Shown: positions 32,408 to 44,573 of the stretch, piece after piece | Layout: each line of letters begins with the position of its first letter | Position numbering within the stretch: the first letter of the stretch is position 1 | NCBI RefSeq assembly: GCF_933775445.1 | Contig: NC_065876.1 | Span: 22,568,001-22,632,000 of the forward strand | DNA from: Argentina anserina | Lineage: Eukaryota > Streptophyta > Magnoliopsida > Rosales > Rosaceae | DNA length: 64,000 bases | Direction of reading: 5' to 3' | The notes under the pieces: model-generated | What the model saw: only the letters and a program-made list of their open reading frames with translations | Databases searched by the model: none | Told to the model about the DNA's origin: nothing | Program-made: the position numbers and the translations under genes

Positions 32408-35101
32408 TTAGATGGAGGGATGCGCCATTCCAGACGCGCTTCTGCAGAACTCGAACTTCTCCTTCGGTAGAGACTTCGTCATCATATCTGAACTGTTCTT
32501 GTCTGTATGAATTTTCTTCAGCAACATTTCCTTAGCTTCCAGCACATCACGTATCCAGTGATACCTCACATCAATGTGTTTTGACCTCGAGTGAAAACTC
32601 GAATTCTTGCTCAAGTGAATCGCGCTTTGACTGTCACAATGCAAGACAAACTCTTGTTGTGTATGACCCAATTCCTGTAGGAATCTCTTTAACCACAAAA
32701 TATCTTTGCACGCTTCCGTAGCTGCAATATACTCTGCTTCTGTAGTTGACAAAGCAACACATTTTTGTAGCTTTGACTGCCACGAGACAGCTCCCCCTGA
32801 AAACGTGATCAGGTATCCGGATGTGGACTTTCTCGTGTCAATATCCCCGGCCATGTCTGCATCTGTGTAGCCAACTAGTTCAGACTTGCTACTTCCAAAG
32901 CATAGACTCATCTTTGAGGTTCCTCGCAAGTATCTCAGAATCCACTTGACAGCATTCCAGTGCTCCTTGCCTGGATTAGATAAGAATCTGCTAACAACAC
33001 CAACTGCATGTGTTATGTCTGGTCTAGTACAAACCATCGCGTACATCAAGCTCCCTACTGCTGAGGCATATGGCATTGTTGCCATTTCTTTCTCCTCCTT
33101 CTGACTCGTAGGACTCTGCTTTGAGCTGAGCTTCATGTGACTAGCAAGTGGAGTAGCAACTGGTTTTGCTTTCTCCATGTGGAAACGCTCTAGTACCTTC
33201 TCAATGTACTTTTCTTGTGATAACCACAATTTCTTGTTCCCACGATCACGGGCAATCTCCATGCCCAAAATCTGCTTGGCTGGTCCTAAATCCTTCATAT
33301 CAAAGGACTTTGATAAATCTGCCTTTAACTGCTGAATCATAGCAATATCTTTGCCAACAATTAACATATCATCTACATAAAGTAGTAAGATGATAAAATT
33401 ACCTCCAGCGGGTTGTTGAATATAAACACACGGATCTGCTGACGTTCTTTTGCACCCATGACTCACCATAAAAGAGTCAAACTTCTTATACCATTGTCTT
33501 GGTGCTTGCTTCAATCCGTATAGGCTTTTCTTCAACTTGCAAACCATATGCTCCTTTCCATTGACTTCGAAGCCTTCTGGTTGCTCCATATATATTTCTT
33601 CATCTAAATCACCATGAACAAATGCAGTCTTCACATCCATCTGCTCCACCTCTAGATCCATGCTCGCAGCCATGCCCAAAATGACTCTAATCGAAGTCAT
33701 CTTGACAACAGGTGAGAAAATCTCATCAAAATCAATTCCTTCTTTCTGGCTGAATCCTTTGACAACTAAGCGAGCCTTGAATTTTGTCAGTTTCTCATTC
33801 TCATCTCGCTTTAACTTGAACACCCACTTGTTCTTGAGTGCTTTTCGGCCTTTAGGAAGCTTCATCAACTCATAGGTGCCGTTCTTTAGTAAAGACTCCA
33901 TCTCAAACTCCATGGCTAGCCTCCATTTGTCGTGGTCTTGATGAATCTTTGCTTCCATGTAACTTTCAGGCTCTCCGTCACTGGTCAAAAGGATGTAATT
34001 TGCATAAGGATCATCTCCATCATTAGTCACCAAAATATATTGAGATGATGGATACTTGGTGGATGGAATTTGCCTCCTGGTGCTTCTACGAACAGCTACT
34101 TGATTATTCACATGTTGCTCCCCCTGATCAAACTCCCCTTCATCTTCGACTTCAACATCTCCCGTGTTAGGTACATTTTCAATTCTATCACCTTGCAGCC
34201 CAACGTTGTATTCATGCTGTAATGGTGAATCATAAATGCGACTATCACTTGTTGCATTTGGTAGTACCTCTTTGTCGAAATCTGCAATAGATTGGTCTTC
34301 ATGGAACACCACATCTCTGCTTCTTATGAATTTCTTCGTCTTTGGATTCCACAACCGGTAGCCAAACTCTTCTTCACCATAGCCGACAAATATGCATGGT
34401 GACGCCTTGTCATCCAGCTTTTTTCTATGCTCCTTGGATACATGTGCGAATGCTTTACATCCAAATACTCTTAAATGTGAGTAGGATGCATCTTTCCCGG
34501 TCCAGACTTCATTTGGAGTCTTAAATTCCAAAGGTACACACGGTGCTCTGTTGATTAGGTAGCACGCAGTCTTCACAGCTTCTCCCCAAAATTCTTTTGA
34601 TAATTTTGCCATCTTCAACATGCATCTGACTTTCTCCATAATGGTACGATTCATCCGCTCTGCTACGCCATTATGTTGAGGGGTGCCAGGAACTGTCTTC
34701 TCATGTCTGATGCCATGCTTTGCACAATAATCTCTAAATTCGTGCGCTATGTACTCTCCGCCATTATCACTACGAAGACACTTCAATTTTCTTCCAGTCT
34801 CCCTTTCCACCATAGTGTGGAAAATTGTAAATGTCTGGAACACCTGGTCTTTGGATTCCAACAAATACACCCAAACCTTTCGTGAAGCATCATCAATATA
34901 AGTAACAAAATACTTATGCATACCTAATGATTCTTCTTCTATCGGGCCACACACATCTGAATGTACAAGATCTAGAATATTTTCTTTCCTAGTGAAAGTC
35001 TTTGAAAAACTAATTTTCTTATGCTTGCCATATAAACAATAATCACAAGAGTCTAGTGAGTTACCTTTGGTAACAGGAATTAGTGACTTCTTTGCCAACA
35101 A
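32408..35101 (-). CDS. Copia pol: integrase, reverse transcriptase, RNase H
   Basis: An open frame of 897 codons, in the same frame as gag but cut off from it by one TGA at 35108-35110, so it probably has no start of its own. Integrase shows D49, D112 and E148 (D,D35E) in HSDVCGP, RSDNGGEY and NGVAERMNR. Reverse transcriptase has the family blocks KARLVVKGFSQ, DVKTAFVHGDL and YVDDMLIV (YVDD at 575-578). RNase H has GYTDADMAGD and STTEAEYIA. The C-terminus SSDMMTKSLPKEKFEFC is complete. All catalytic residues are present. Confidence 0.92.
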   Translation of the reverse strand: MLAKKSLIPVTKGNSLDSCDYCLYGKHKKISFSKTFTRKENILDLVHSDVCGPIEEESLGMHKYFVTYIDDASRKVWVYLLESKDQVFQTFTIFHTMVERETGRKLKCLRSDNGGEYIAHEFRDYCAKHGIRHEKTVPGTPQHNGVAERMNRTIMEKVRCMLKMAKLSKEFWGEAVKTACYLINRAPCVPLEFKTPNEVWTGKDASYSHLRVFGCKAFAHVSKEHRKKLDDKASPCIFVGYGEEEFGYRLWNPKTKKFIRSRDVVFHEDQSIADFDKEVLPNATSDSRIYDSPLQHEYNVGLQGDRIENVPNTGDVEVEDEGEFDQGEQHVNNQVAVRRSTRRQIPSTKYPSSQYILVTNDGDDPYANYILLTSDGEPESYMEAKIHQDHDKWRLAMEFEMESLLKNGTYELMKLPKGRKALKNKWVFKLKRDENEKLTKFKARLVVKGFSQKEGIDFDEIFSPVVKMTSIRVILGMAASMDLEVEQMDVKTAFVHGDLDEEIYMEQPEGFEVNGKEHMVCKLKKSLYGLKQAPRQWYKKFDSFMVSHGCKRTSADPCVYIQQPAGGNFIILLLYVDDMLIVGKDIAMIQQLKADLSKSFDMKDLGPAKQILGMEIARDRGNKKLWLSQEKYIEKVLERFHMEKAKPVATPLASHMKLSSKQSPTSQKEEKEMATMPYASAVGSLMYAMVCTRPDITHAVGVVSRFLSNPGKEHWNAVKWILRYLRGTSKMSLCFGSSKSELVGYTDADMAGDIDTRKSTSGYLITFSGGAVSWQSKLQKCVALSTTEAEYIAATEACKDILWLKRFLQELGHTQQEFVLHCDSQSAIHLSKNSSFHSRSKHIDVRYHWIRDVLEAKEMLLKKIHTDKNSSDMMTKSLPKEKFEFCRSASGMAHPSI

Positions 35102-35107
35102 CTGCAG

Positions 35108-36415
35108 TCATTTCTCACTCATGTGGCCAAGACGTCTATGCCACAAACTTGGAGAAGATTCCTCAACTGCATTCAACTCACTCTTGCATATCTTTCCATA
35201 GGTCTTGTAGAGTGTGCAACACATTTTTCCTTTGGCAACTACAAGAGATCCCTTGGTAAGCTTCCACTTTCCATCACCACCATGATGATGAAAGCCTTGT
35301 CGATCAAGTACACCAGTTGACATAAGATTGAGACGTAGACCAGGAACATGTCTCACATCTTTCAACAATAATTGACAGCCCACATTTGTCTGTAAGCAAA
35401 TATCTCCAATCCCAGCAATATTGAAGTAGCTGTCATTGCCCATCTTCACTTTACCAAAGTCACCTGCTTTGTACGTAGTGAAGAACTCTACGTGAGAGGT
35501 GACATGAAACGAGGCTCCGGAATCAATGATCCATTGAACTCCAGGATTATCAACTAGTAGACATTCACCTCCAAGTGACAAGAACTCACACTCATCATGA
35601 GACACCGCAGCAGCAACATTGTTTGTGTCCTCCTTTTGTTGATGAGTAGCGTCTTCTCTAGCTTCTTTGAATTCCCGCTTCAATTTGTTACAATTTTTCT
35701 TCATGTGGCCTGGAAGACCACAATGATGACACTTTCCGTTGAACCTTGTTCTAGATTTGCTCATACTCCTTTCGTGACCTCTGGGTCCTTTGCTCTTGCT
35801 CCTTCCTCTCCTCTCCGCAATGAAGAATTGACCATTTTCTGAACTTGATGAAGAACTCCTTGTTTCTTCGTTCAACATATTATCTTTAATATTTTCCATA
35901 GATAATACACCATTTGGAGCAGAGTTACTTACAGTGACAACAAATGTCTCCCAGCTATCTGGTAACGACCCGAGCAGCAGCAACGCTTGTAACTCATCAT
36001 CAATCTTCATGCTCATCGTGGCTAATTGATTGAGTACACTTTGAAAGTTGTTGAGGTGCTCGGTCACTCGAACGCCTCCCCGATACTTCATGTTGACGAG
36101 CTCTTTAATGAGAAAAGCTTTCTTGGCAGTAGTCTTTTTCTCAAATAAGGACTCCAGCTTCAACCAAAGCTCATGCGCATTGGTTTCATTGGCAACATGG
36201 TGAAACACACTATCGTCCACCCATTCACGAATATGACCGATGGCTTTGCGGTTCATCTTCGTCCAAATTGCTGGTGAGATCTCACTTGGCTTGGCATCGT
36301 CTCCCTCGATCGGCTCATGCAAATCTTTGCAATAGAGAATATCCTCCATTCTCGGCTTCCAGGTAATCCAGTTGGAGTGGTTGAGTCTGATCATGGTACT
36401 CCGTGATCCTTCCAT
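35108..36415 (-). CDS. Copia gag and protease, ended by one stop
   Basis: 435 codons from ATG at 36415. The gag domain covers about residues 1-180. The zinc knuckle is C229-H-H-C-G-L-P-G-H-M-K-K-N-C242, the protease active site is D298-S-G-A, and the GAG-pre-integrase segment is LWHRRLGHMSEK near the end. There a TGA replaces a codon that is Gly in related elements; the same frame then runs on into pol. The copy would make gag and protease only, unless the stop is read through. Confidence 0.92.
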   Translation of the reverse strand: MEGSRSTMIRLNHSNWITWKPRMEDILYCKDLHEPIEGDDAKPSEISPAIWTKMNRKAIGHIREWVDDSVFHHVANETNAHELWLKLESLFEKKTTAKKAFLIKELVNMKYRGGVRVTEHLNNFQSVLNQLATMSMKIDDELQALLLLGSLPDSWETFVVTVSNSAPNGVLSMENIKDNMLNEETRSSSSSSENGQFFIAERRGRSKSKGPRGHERSMSKSRTRFNGKCHHCGLPGHMKKNCNKLKREFKEAREDATHQQKEDTNNVAAAVSHDECEFLSLGGECLLVDNPGVQWIIDSGASFHVTSHVEFFTTYKAGDFGKVKMGNDSYFNIAGIGDICLQTNVGCQLLLKDVRHVPGLRLNLMSTGVLDRQGFHHHGGDGKWKLTKGSLVVAKGKMCCTLYKTYGKICKSELNAVEESSPSLWHRRLGHMSEK

Positions 36416-36442
36416 TCTAGCAGCTCCCAGTCAGAACCAGAA

Positions 36443-36454
36443 GCTCTGATACCA
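36443..36454 (-). other. Primer binding site of the copia element
   Basis: TGGTATCAGAGC on the minus strand, one base inside the 5' LTR; complementary to initiator tRNA-Met. Confidence 0.92.
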
Positions 36455-36455
36455 C

Positions 36456-37118
36456 TGTTAGGGAATGCGGAAGAATGAACTGAAGAATGGAAATCGAAAT
36501 AACTCACAACCACAAGCGAAAATAAAATGAAAGAGAACACTGGGATTTAACGTGGTTCGGAAAATTACCTACGTCTACGGGTAACAACAATAAAGAACCT
36601 CTACTATACGAAGAAAGGTTACACCGAGAGAAATACTACTTCAAGACTCACACTTGAAGGGATACACTCTCACACACTTTATTTTGCTACACACACAAAA
36701 CTCTCTACTTGGAGTTTTCTCTCTATCTCTCACTCTTGATCACACACAAGATGATCTCTCCCTTATTGTTCTTCTATATTTATTGCACCACTTCTCATGC
36801 CTTTATATAGGCAAACATCTTTGTGCAATTCATGCATTTGCATGTAACATGCATGGAAGCAAAGTCAATATTCTTCCTTGATCCATGCTCAATGTTGACA
36901 TGCTCATCAATGCATTCTTCTTTCTTTGTCAAACAAATCAACCACCTACCACCATAAGGTTGTAGATTTGTTTCTTACCTTCAACAAAGGTTGCTCTAAG
37001 TTTCAACAAAACCAACTCCACCAATTAATAGGTCACCAAAGTAATAGGTGTGCTTGATTTACTCATGTGAACATCACATAGTTTTCACACCTCCAATAGG
37101 GAGGGATTGACCCTATCA
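36456..37118 (-). repeat. 5' LTR of the copia element
   Basis: 663 bp, partner of the LTR at 31731-32391. Several of the differences are C to T or G to A in this copy. Confidence 0.95.
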
Positions 37119-39111
37119 CAAGCATATATATATATATATACCAATTCAGGGAGATCCATCAGCTAGAAAACCAGAATGAGACTTGTAGTCCTCAAATCTT
37201 CAATGGGGTTTTTAAGTGCAACTCAATTAGCGCAATTCTCTGTCGGATATCTGCATTTCGAGGTTCAGATATGACACAAGGAAGATTAGTTATAAGAGAG
37301 ATAAGACAAAAAGCCTAAAATAAGATGCTAAGACCCCATTTCAAGGAGACGTATTGAATTTCATTGAAATGCTAAGACTACAGAATGTGGTGCAACCAGT
37401 AACATGTACCTAGTTTAGCTAATTAATGGCTACTTCATTATTTCAAATTTCCTTTATGGTAAAAGACCATGTTATACATAACCCTGCATAATTCGTGTTC
37501 ATCATAATAACATTCATTTCCCCAACTGAACTAAGAAGATAAAGTGAAACGAAGAGACAATAATCCAAACCAAATATGCAGCGGCATTAAAAATCTTAAC
37601 AAATCTTTCGAGACACTGTTATTCTTTTCAAGTAATGATTATGTCAGAGCTGGAATGGGAAGGAGCGGCAAAAAACGAGATTACAAAACATAATTAGGCC
37701 ATGATTTTCTTTTTTCTTGTTTAAAGACACCAGATGGTATGAAAACCAGGCCTACATATTACCAAAGGCTTACAGTTGATATGATATCTTATATATGTAT
37801 CTACTGTACAAACTAAGGTACAAAACTTTGTAAACTGGCAACCAAGGACTAAATATAAATAATTTCTTACATGCCTTTCTTTCCATAATTAACAGGCATA
37901 TAAATATTTAGGTCTTGCTAGAGGAATGAAAAGCTATTGATTTCGAAGTTTAACAAGGAAACAACTCCCTGGTCCAATAGAATCCTGCCGATCCCACTAA
38001 AATACATGTGTAAAGCTTCATACACTAAATTTTAAACATATCTTGCTAATTAATATCTATATGCAGCAATATAACTTCCATTATAAGCAATGTAGTTCAA
38101 TCAAAGCACCGAACTGTGTTCGGGTGTAGCTTAACACAACAGAGTCCTTTGGTTCTGAACTATGTATTTACCTTCAAGTAAGCCATCAAAGTTGAGGGGG
38201 CAGGCTTTGAACTGTCTAGTTGGACAAGCACCAAATCCCAGGGTTTTGTTAAGATACAAATGGCAGAAAATGCTTCAAATCCCCAATTACTAGTCAAATT
38301 CCTGTCAGCATGCATTACACAAAAGCTTCAGGCCCCAAAGTTTAAATATAATCTGTAATTTGAATATGTAGGCCTCAAAAACCATAAAGTAAGAAGATAC
38401 AGTGACTAAATAATTAATCATATTATAGTCGCAAACTGTACGTGCAAACAATATTAACTTAAAAAATGGAGTAGAAATTCAAAAGTATGAATACCTTAAG
38501 ATACTGATAACATATTGAGTTAAGACCACTTCATTTAGTCAAATAAATATCAAATTTCCTCTGTACGTGGTGAAAGTCTGCCTGATACATATTCCATCCT
38601 GCGTCAAATGTACGTGTTCATCAATATCAGATTCATTTTTCCACCTGAACAAAATAAAAATACCAGATAATATTATTGGCGTACAACCTCCTCCTGTACA
38701 GCAAGAGGCCGATAAAATTAATGAAAGTATGAGATATAAAGTTTGTGAATTATTAGCAAGTAGTTCACCCAAGACTGTAGGTGGCTTTCAACCAAGTTAT
38801 ATAGCCTAGCCTTTCCGTTCGTTTACTGCATTAATTTATTTGACCTTTCAGCATGCAATGCCTTGTTCAATCTCAAAACATAACAATATAAAACAATGCC
38901 ACAGCTACATATATCCTTGAAAAATTTGAGGTACTGAAGAATAGTCCGTACGTACCTCCATATCCTCAAGATGTTGCAATAGAACATCAGATTGGATGAA
39001 CTTCTTCACTAGTTTAATCAGTCAGGTATTCGCTGAGAAGAACAAACAATCTCAATATCAATCAGCTGGAACAGTATATGGTTAAAATTTTGAATTTCAT
39101 CTCTCTATTAG

Positions 39112-39300
39112 GAATTAGTACAAGATATAAATAAAGATTTGATCTAATGGAGATGGAAAGCAGAAGAATGATATTGAGGTTTATCTAGCAAGCATATATA
39201 CCTACTTAGAGATGTCATCAGCTTGAAAACTCGAATGACATTTCTAGTCCTCGGAGCTTCAATCGGATCCTTAAGTGTAACTCACTTAGCGTGATTCTCT
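39112..39300 (+). repeat. Paralogous copy of the copia insertion site, without the element
   Basis: This stretch matches the sequence left of the copia element (about 31640-31730) run directly into that on its right (37119-37270). Shared text includes GATCTAATGGAGA, AGCAAGCATATATA, GTAGTCCTC/CTAGTCCTC and GATTCTCTGTCGGAT or a close variant. CAAGC occurs once here. Confidence 0.8.
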
Positions 39301-39660
39301 GTCGGATAAATTGATTTCCGGCTGAAGATATGATATAAGAAGGAACATAAGAACATTTATAAGTAAAAGAATACAAAAGATAAAAACACACATTAACACT
39401 GGTTCCAGGAGATGTATTGAAACTTAAAAAAAGGTCAAGGAGATGCGAAGACTACACAATGTAGTGCTTCATTGACTAGTTACAAATTGGACATGACTTA
39501 TGATCTGTGCACAGATAGTAGCAGTCTTTTACTGAATGAATATCCAATATATCAATCGAAATTTCAGATAGCAGCCAAATTGGATTCTACACATGGTATA
39601 TATGTAAGAGGTCTACTCCACTTTCTAGCTACCAGCCTACCACATAATCCTTAACTCTTT

Positions 39661-39872
39661 GCATATGTAAGATGCTCCTGTTTCATGCCATTATAAATAT
39701 TTAATTAAGAAGCCCTCCAAAACTCCATTTTGAAAGTTCTTGACGAAGAACCTAAAGACACCCTTTGCATATGTAAGATGCTCCTGTTTCATGCCATTAT
39801 AAATATTTAATGAAGAAGCCCTCCAAAACTCCATTTTGAAAGTTCTTGACGAAGAACCTAAAGACACCCTTT
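39661..39872 (+). repeat. 106-bp tandem duplication
   Basis: 39661-39766 and 39767-39872 are identical except for one base seen (TTAATTAAG versus TTAATGAAG), so the event is recent. Confidence 0.95.
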
Positions 39873-40128
39873 AAGTGAGAGCACAGGATGCCTTTTCAAA
39901 TAAGAGATTCATATTTCTTACGGACATTGCCAAAGTAAGTAGGCCAAATAACGACATGGAGCAGATCAATGCTCAAGAAAGGAAAAGTGGAAGGAAAAAT
40001 AATATGCCGCAAACAAACAGAGATAATCAAAATTCCAAGCTAAATAAGGAGAAGCAGAAATACATGCAAGGATGAAGATGCCTCCTGCAGAGGATGTGTT
40101 CATCATGTTGGATACCTGTTCAATTGAG

Positions 40129-43006
40129 TCATCTAATTATGAGGTTTGAGATGTGAGATATGTTGTGCCACTCCTTCCCAACTTCATTTTTGTATTTTCT
40201 TTCCAGAATTGGAGAAAATAAGATCGTCAAAGTATGCAGTGCTGTTATCTTGTAGAGGAAGTCTGGCAATGCCTTGAGCTTTGGACAACAATCAATTTCC
40301 AACTCAGAAAGGCGTGGCATGATTGTGATCTCAGAAGAATCCACCTTTGTAATTCCTTCCCACTCTTCCCACTTGTACATGCCACTAAAAGAGAGTCGCT
40401 TCAACTTGGGAATATAATTCATTCTTGTCTTCCTAGAAATTCAACTCCCGCATTTTTCACTTTCGACATGTCCCCTATCTTTAGAACTTCAAGTGATACC
40501 AACTTTCCAAGAGGAGGCAAAACTTCAGAAAACCTCCACCCATGGAGATCAACTAGTCTCAAACTGTGTAAAGAGTTTATCCAATATAGAGAGTCAGTGG
40601 TGCCAATTTGGCAATTCACAAAGGATAAGATTCCAAATTTGAATGAGGTTGCATTGCTTTCACTATTTCTGAATCAAGATGTCTCTGATCTCCATATTCA
40701 TCTCTCTTGAAAATTGCTACCAATTCAGAGAGGTGCTCCTTATTCTCCAGCTGTGCTTTCTCCATCTCACTCGCATCATCATTTTTATTCCCCAATCCTG
40801 CTATTTTAAGGCTCCCCTGAAGGTGGTCGATGATTCCCAGATCTCCTAATTTCAGTGCTTCACCATCCTCCCTTCCATATGTATCAAACCAGTCTAGTGC
40901 TTGCAGACTTTTCAAACTCTCAATCCTTTTCGGTATGTACCTCAGCTCATTACAACCCAAAACATAGAGATGCTTCAAGTTGATCAACTTTCCCATTGCT
41001 TGGGGTAGTATCTCAAGTTTTGAGCACAGTCTAAGATCAAAAGTTTGTAGATTATACAATCACACACAGCTTCCGGTAATACTTCGAGAACCCGACTATT
41101 AGACAAATCCAGATATCTCAAATGAATCAGTTCACCAATCTCTTCTAGAAGTCCCACGAGTTTGTTACCCTTCAAATTTAATGTGCTCAGACATTTCATT
41201 TGCAAAATTGTACCTGAACTTATGGTTGTAAATCTTGAATCAAGGACTGTGAGGGTACGCATATGTTTGCAATTGACTGATGCATGAAATGAAAGTGGCC
41301 CATATTGTACATTTGTTAAGGACAAATGACGAACCTTATCATTCCATTCCTCCATTCTTCGATTGCCACCCATAGTAATGCATTCTCTCTTCTTTTTTTT
41401 TTTTTTTGAGAAAAATAGTAGTGTATGCATTCTCTTTTACTGAGGAATTGTACAAAATCATGCACAATATCATGCATTTTGCAACTATAAACATCATTTT
41501 GATATGAGCAATCATAAGCATATCACATCTCAGCTCTCTTAAAATCTTGAAAGAAAGACCGCAACGCTAGGCTCTTAAAATAATTCTCACCAACACTTCT
41601 CTTTTCTTTTTCCCCCTTAAATTGAGATAATCTTGTGACATCCAAAGCTCAATCAGATTATCTTTTTGTAACTTATAATCTTTGGGAAATATTGCACAAT
41701 ACAAAAGACATCTTCTATCTGGAGGCGTTAAATCATAATAACTTAGTAATAGTGGTTGGAAAACCTTTTCCTCTAATTCTTCTAATTCCCATATCTCACT
41801 ATTTAGAACACCCTGCCATTCCCCTATTGTTTTTTTTTAAATCACAATAGACTACCTAGAGTCTTTACAGCAAGAGGCAAACCTTTACACTTTTTTCACA
41901 AGGTCCTCACTAATAGCTTCTAACCCAATAGTGTCGCCTTCTTCTCCATCCCAAAATACAATGTTCTTGAACAATGCTAAAGAATCCCTATCACTCAACT
42001 TGTCTAAATGGACTATGCTATTGGTTGCTCTCATCATTTTAGCAACCCCTTGTTTTTGTGTGGTTACTAGTATTGTTTGCACAACTTTGCATTATTTCTG
42101 GTAGTTTCAAATTTTCCCACTTTCTTTGGTCTTCAGTCCACACATCATCTGGGACAAGGAGAAATTTCTTATGCTCAACATTTGACCTTATACAAAGAAG
42201 TAGAGTTTCTAGTTCATTTGAACTGCTTTGGACTCCACCTAAACTCTCAAAGATCGCTTTGGCAATCTTAATCTCATCAAATGGATCTGAGACACAAACC
42301 CATACTTTTTTATCAAAATGTGCTCTAACTTTTTCGTTGGTTAAAGGCTAATTGGGCAAAAGTTGTTTTCCCCATCCCCTCATCCCTACAATAGGGATGA
42401 CAAGGAATCTTCCCTCATCTTAGTTACTCTCTCTCAACAACTTGCTCAAGAACATCTATTTTTCTTCATCTCGGCCAAATATCTTAGATATATCGACCAA
42501 AGATGAAGTCTTCTGTCGTTGAATTAGTTGTTGATCATCAGGCCAACTATAGCGGAATGATGAAAGCTATATAATTCTCTGTCAGCCGCTATCGAAGTTA
42601 ACTTCTCATTCAGTTCCTTTATACTTTTCGCAAAAGTATGATTATGAATGACCTTATTGACTTGGCCAAAACAGAAGCAACTGGAGGGCATGGGGAGACA
42701 TACCTTCTTCTTGGTATCTGCTTCCTCCTTCACTTGTTGTTTGAGAAGCTCAGTGTTCCACTCATCTAGCACATCGTCCATTTCATACGATACATCTTTA
42801 ATCTTCTCCAACCAGTCTGCCACCTTAGCCTCCATCACTTGTTTCTTCTCTGCATCCTCGAGCACTGCCTGGATGGTTTTGAGGTTGCTGCTGAAACTTT
42901 TGACATCTTGGTCAGCATTCAAGACCAGCTTCACTGCTTCATTTGTGTGTTGATACACTACTGAAGCCAATTGCTCCAAAAGCACATAGATGAGTGCCTC
43001 GGCCAT
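40129..43006 (-). pseudogene. CC-NBS-LRR disease-resistance pseudogene (RGA type)
   Basis: Intracellular immune receptor class. From ATG at 43006 an Rx-type coiled-coil domain is intact (MAEALIYVLLEQLASVVYQH...VADWLEKIKDVSYEMDDVLDEW). After about residue 150 the frame is lost near 42540. The NB-ARC part is still legible: SKIFGRDEEK, a P-loop region split by a frame change (GMRGWGKQ / GMGKTTFAQLAF), HFDKKVWVCVSDPF, LVPDDVW for LVLDDVW, ILVTTQKQGVAKMMRAT and GLPLAVKTLG. Several stops and frameshifts occur, one at an A-run near 41888. Leucine-rich repeats follow in at least four frames (41430-40129), for example LINLKHLYVLGCNELRYIPK. No functional protein is expected. Confidence 0.9.
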
Positions 43007-44573
43007 TTTCCACTGTTAGAGCTTAGTTATAACTGAAAGAGAAGAGAGCTGAATATGAAATTTCTGGATGCGTGTGCGCTGACCTCTTCTAACAATGATA
43101 TATGGTGTCCAATTTTATATTAAAGATGAGGTAGGGACTTATGAAAGTGCATAAATTATTTGTTCCAAAAAAGCATTACGAGTATGGCCATATAATTATT
43201 GCGATCATGAAGAAAGAAAGCACCACTCAGCACCGAAAGAAAGAAAGATGGATACAAACTTCTTATCTTAGTTATCTACACTCTTTACAGGTGATCGACC
43301 TTACAATCCAATCATGCATCTGCAACTGTTGCAAATGCATTGCAATAATGCATGGAAGCATTTGAATTTCATTGTTTAAAAGAATAAATGAAAGAACATA
43401 ATCTCAGAGTATGCCAGTAAAGAATAGCCAATTTTGTGCATCAGAATTCACTTATATGATTTGAGTTTTTCATTCTTTGTTCAAATGAATATTAGCTCTC
43501 CCACATGAAAAGTCGTCTGCATATAATGTCACATTCCTTGGTAATTTATAACTGAGTAGTTCACCAGTCACCACTCAGTTATAAGGAACAAAGACCAGTC
43601 GACACTAACCAAAGTCTTGTGCTCCAGTTACTGAACCACAATTTAACGTCAACTGATTTTGCATCTTCACGCCCCTTATCCCAGTAAAACACTTATCAAG
43701 CTTGAGATACTGAGATTTCAACATGAACCTGACAACACAGTTGTAGCTTAATACAATGGACCTTGACCACAGTCTAATTAGAGCCACAGTAACAGCAGTT
43801 ATTGGGCTCCATATGTTTTTGTTAGGATGCAGTTGTATAATCTGCTTAGAAATCCCATTTAGGTACCAAACCTAGTCAAATTTAGTTTCACTAGAAGGAG
43901 CATAATTTCAAGCTCGAGTATTACATACACATTGAATTGCTTAAGATGCTGATAACGAATTGAATTAAGGGCCAGTTCATTCAAATGCATACCAAATTTC
44001 CGTTACGGTGAAAGCCTGTCTGATACATTATCCGTCTTGCATAGAATGTGTTAATCAGAATCAGAATCTTTTCCCCACCTGGAAAAATAAACAAAAGATG
44101 ACAGTACCGAAGAAAATATAACAACCAATCCCTGTACCCTTCAGCTCAATAAGTGCCCTTCCAGACATTGTAAACTAGCAAGCGGTTCACCAATAACCCT
44201 GAACTCAGTTTCATAGCTAAGTAGGGGTGAAGGTAATTTAGTTGTCTCTGAAGTGCTAAATGCTTTGACTAATTTATATAGAAGAGGGCAGAATACAGGT
44301 TTTTGCTCCCTCCTCATTTCTTCCATGCACACAACGAAATGGGGAGTTATGATTCTTTGCCTCTTTGGTTTTCAGGCCTTCAGAGGATCCTGGCATCTCC
44401 CCAACTAGAGTTACCGATGAAACCATTTAAAGCGATTAACACATAAATACTTTAGCAAAACAACAGTCGCATAAATACTATATTGGAATGGGTGATTGCA
44501 TTTCCAGGAGTGATTGGTTCCCGTAAACTGCTACAGAAGAGGAATGCAATGTACATAAGTGAGAGCAATTGTA
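43007..44573. other. Upstream DNA of the NBS-LRR pseudogene
   Basis: No gene seen. The part near 43880-44130 is a diverged copy of blocks near 38.5 and 56.6 kb. A hairpin lies at 43546-43584. Confidence 0.45.
43546..43584. other. Perfect 12-bp inverted repeat
   Basis: TTATAACTGAGT, 15 bases, ACTCAGTTATAA. A stable stem-loop in otherwise featureless DNA; could be a short MITE relic. Confidence 0.5.

Larger units (their letters stand above)
31731..37118 (-). mobile_element. Nearly intact Ty1/copia retrotransposon (5.4 kb)
   Basis: Minus-strand element bounded by two LTRs (31731-32391 and 36456-37118) and flanked by CAAGC on both sides (31726-31730 and 37119-37123). Primer site, gag, protease, integrase, reverse transcriptase, RNase H and polypurine tract follow in Ty1/copia order. 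By eye the LTRs differ by about 12 substitutions and one 2-bp indel over 0.66 kb, so insertion was fairly recent. The only visible coding defect is one in-frame stop. An unoccupied copy of the insertion site exists near 39.19 kb. Confidence 0.95.
37119..40128. other. Duplicated intergenic DNA
   Basis: No gene is seen. The block about 38050-39060 is related to 56290-57110, and part of it to 43880-44130. The block 39112-39300 is the second copy of the sequence flanking the copia element. A 106-bp tandem duplication lies at 39661-39872. Confidence 0.55.

Noticed and set aside
42058..42351. Plus-strand frames across the NB-ARC region
   Set aside because: They are antisense shadows of the NBS-LRR pseudogene.
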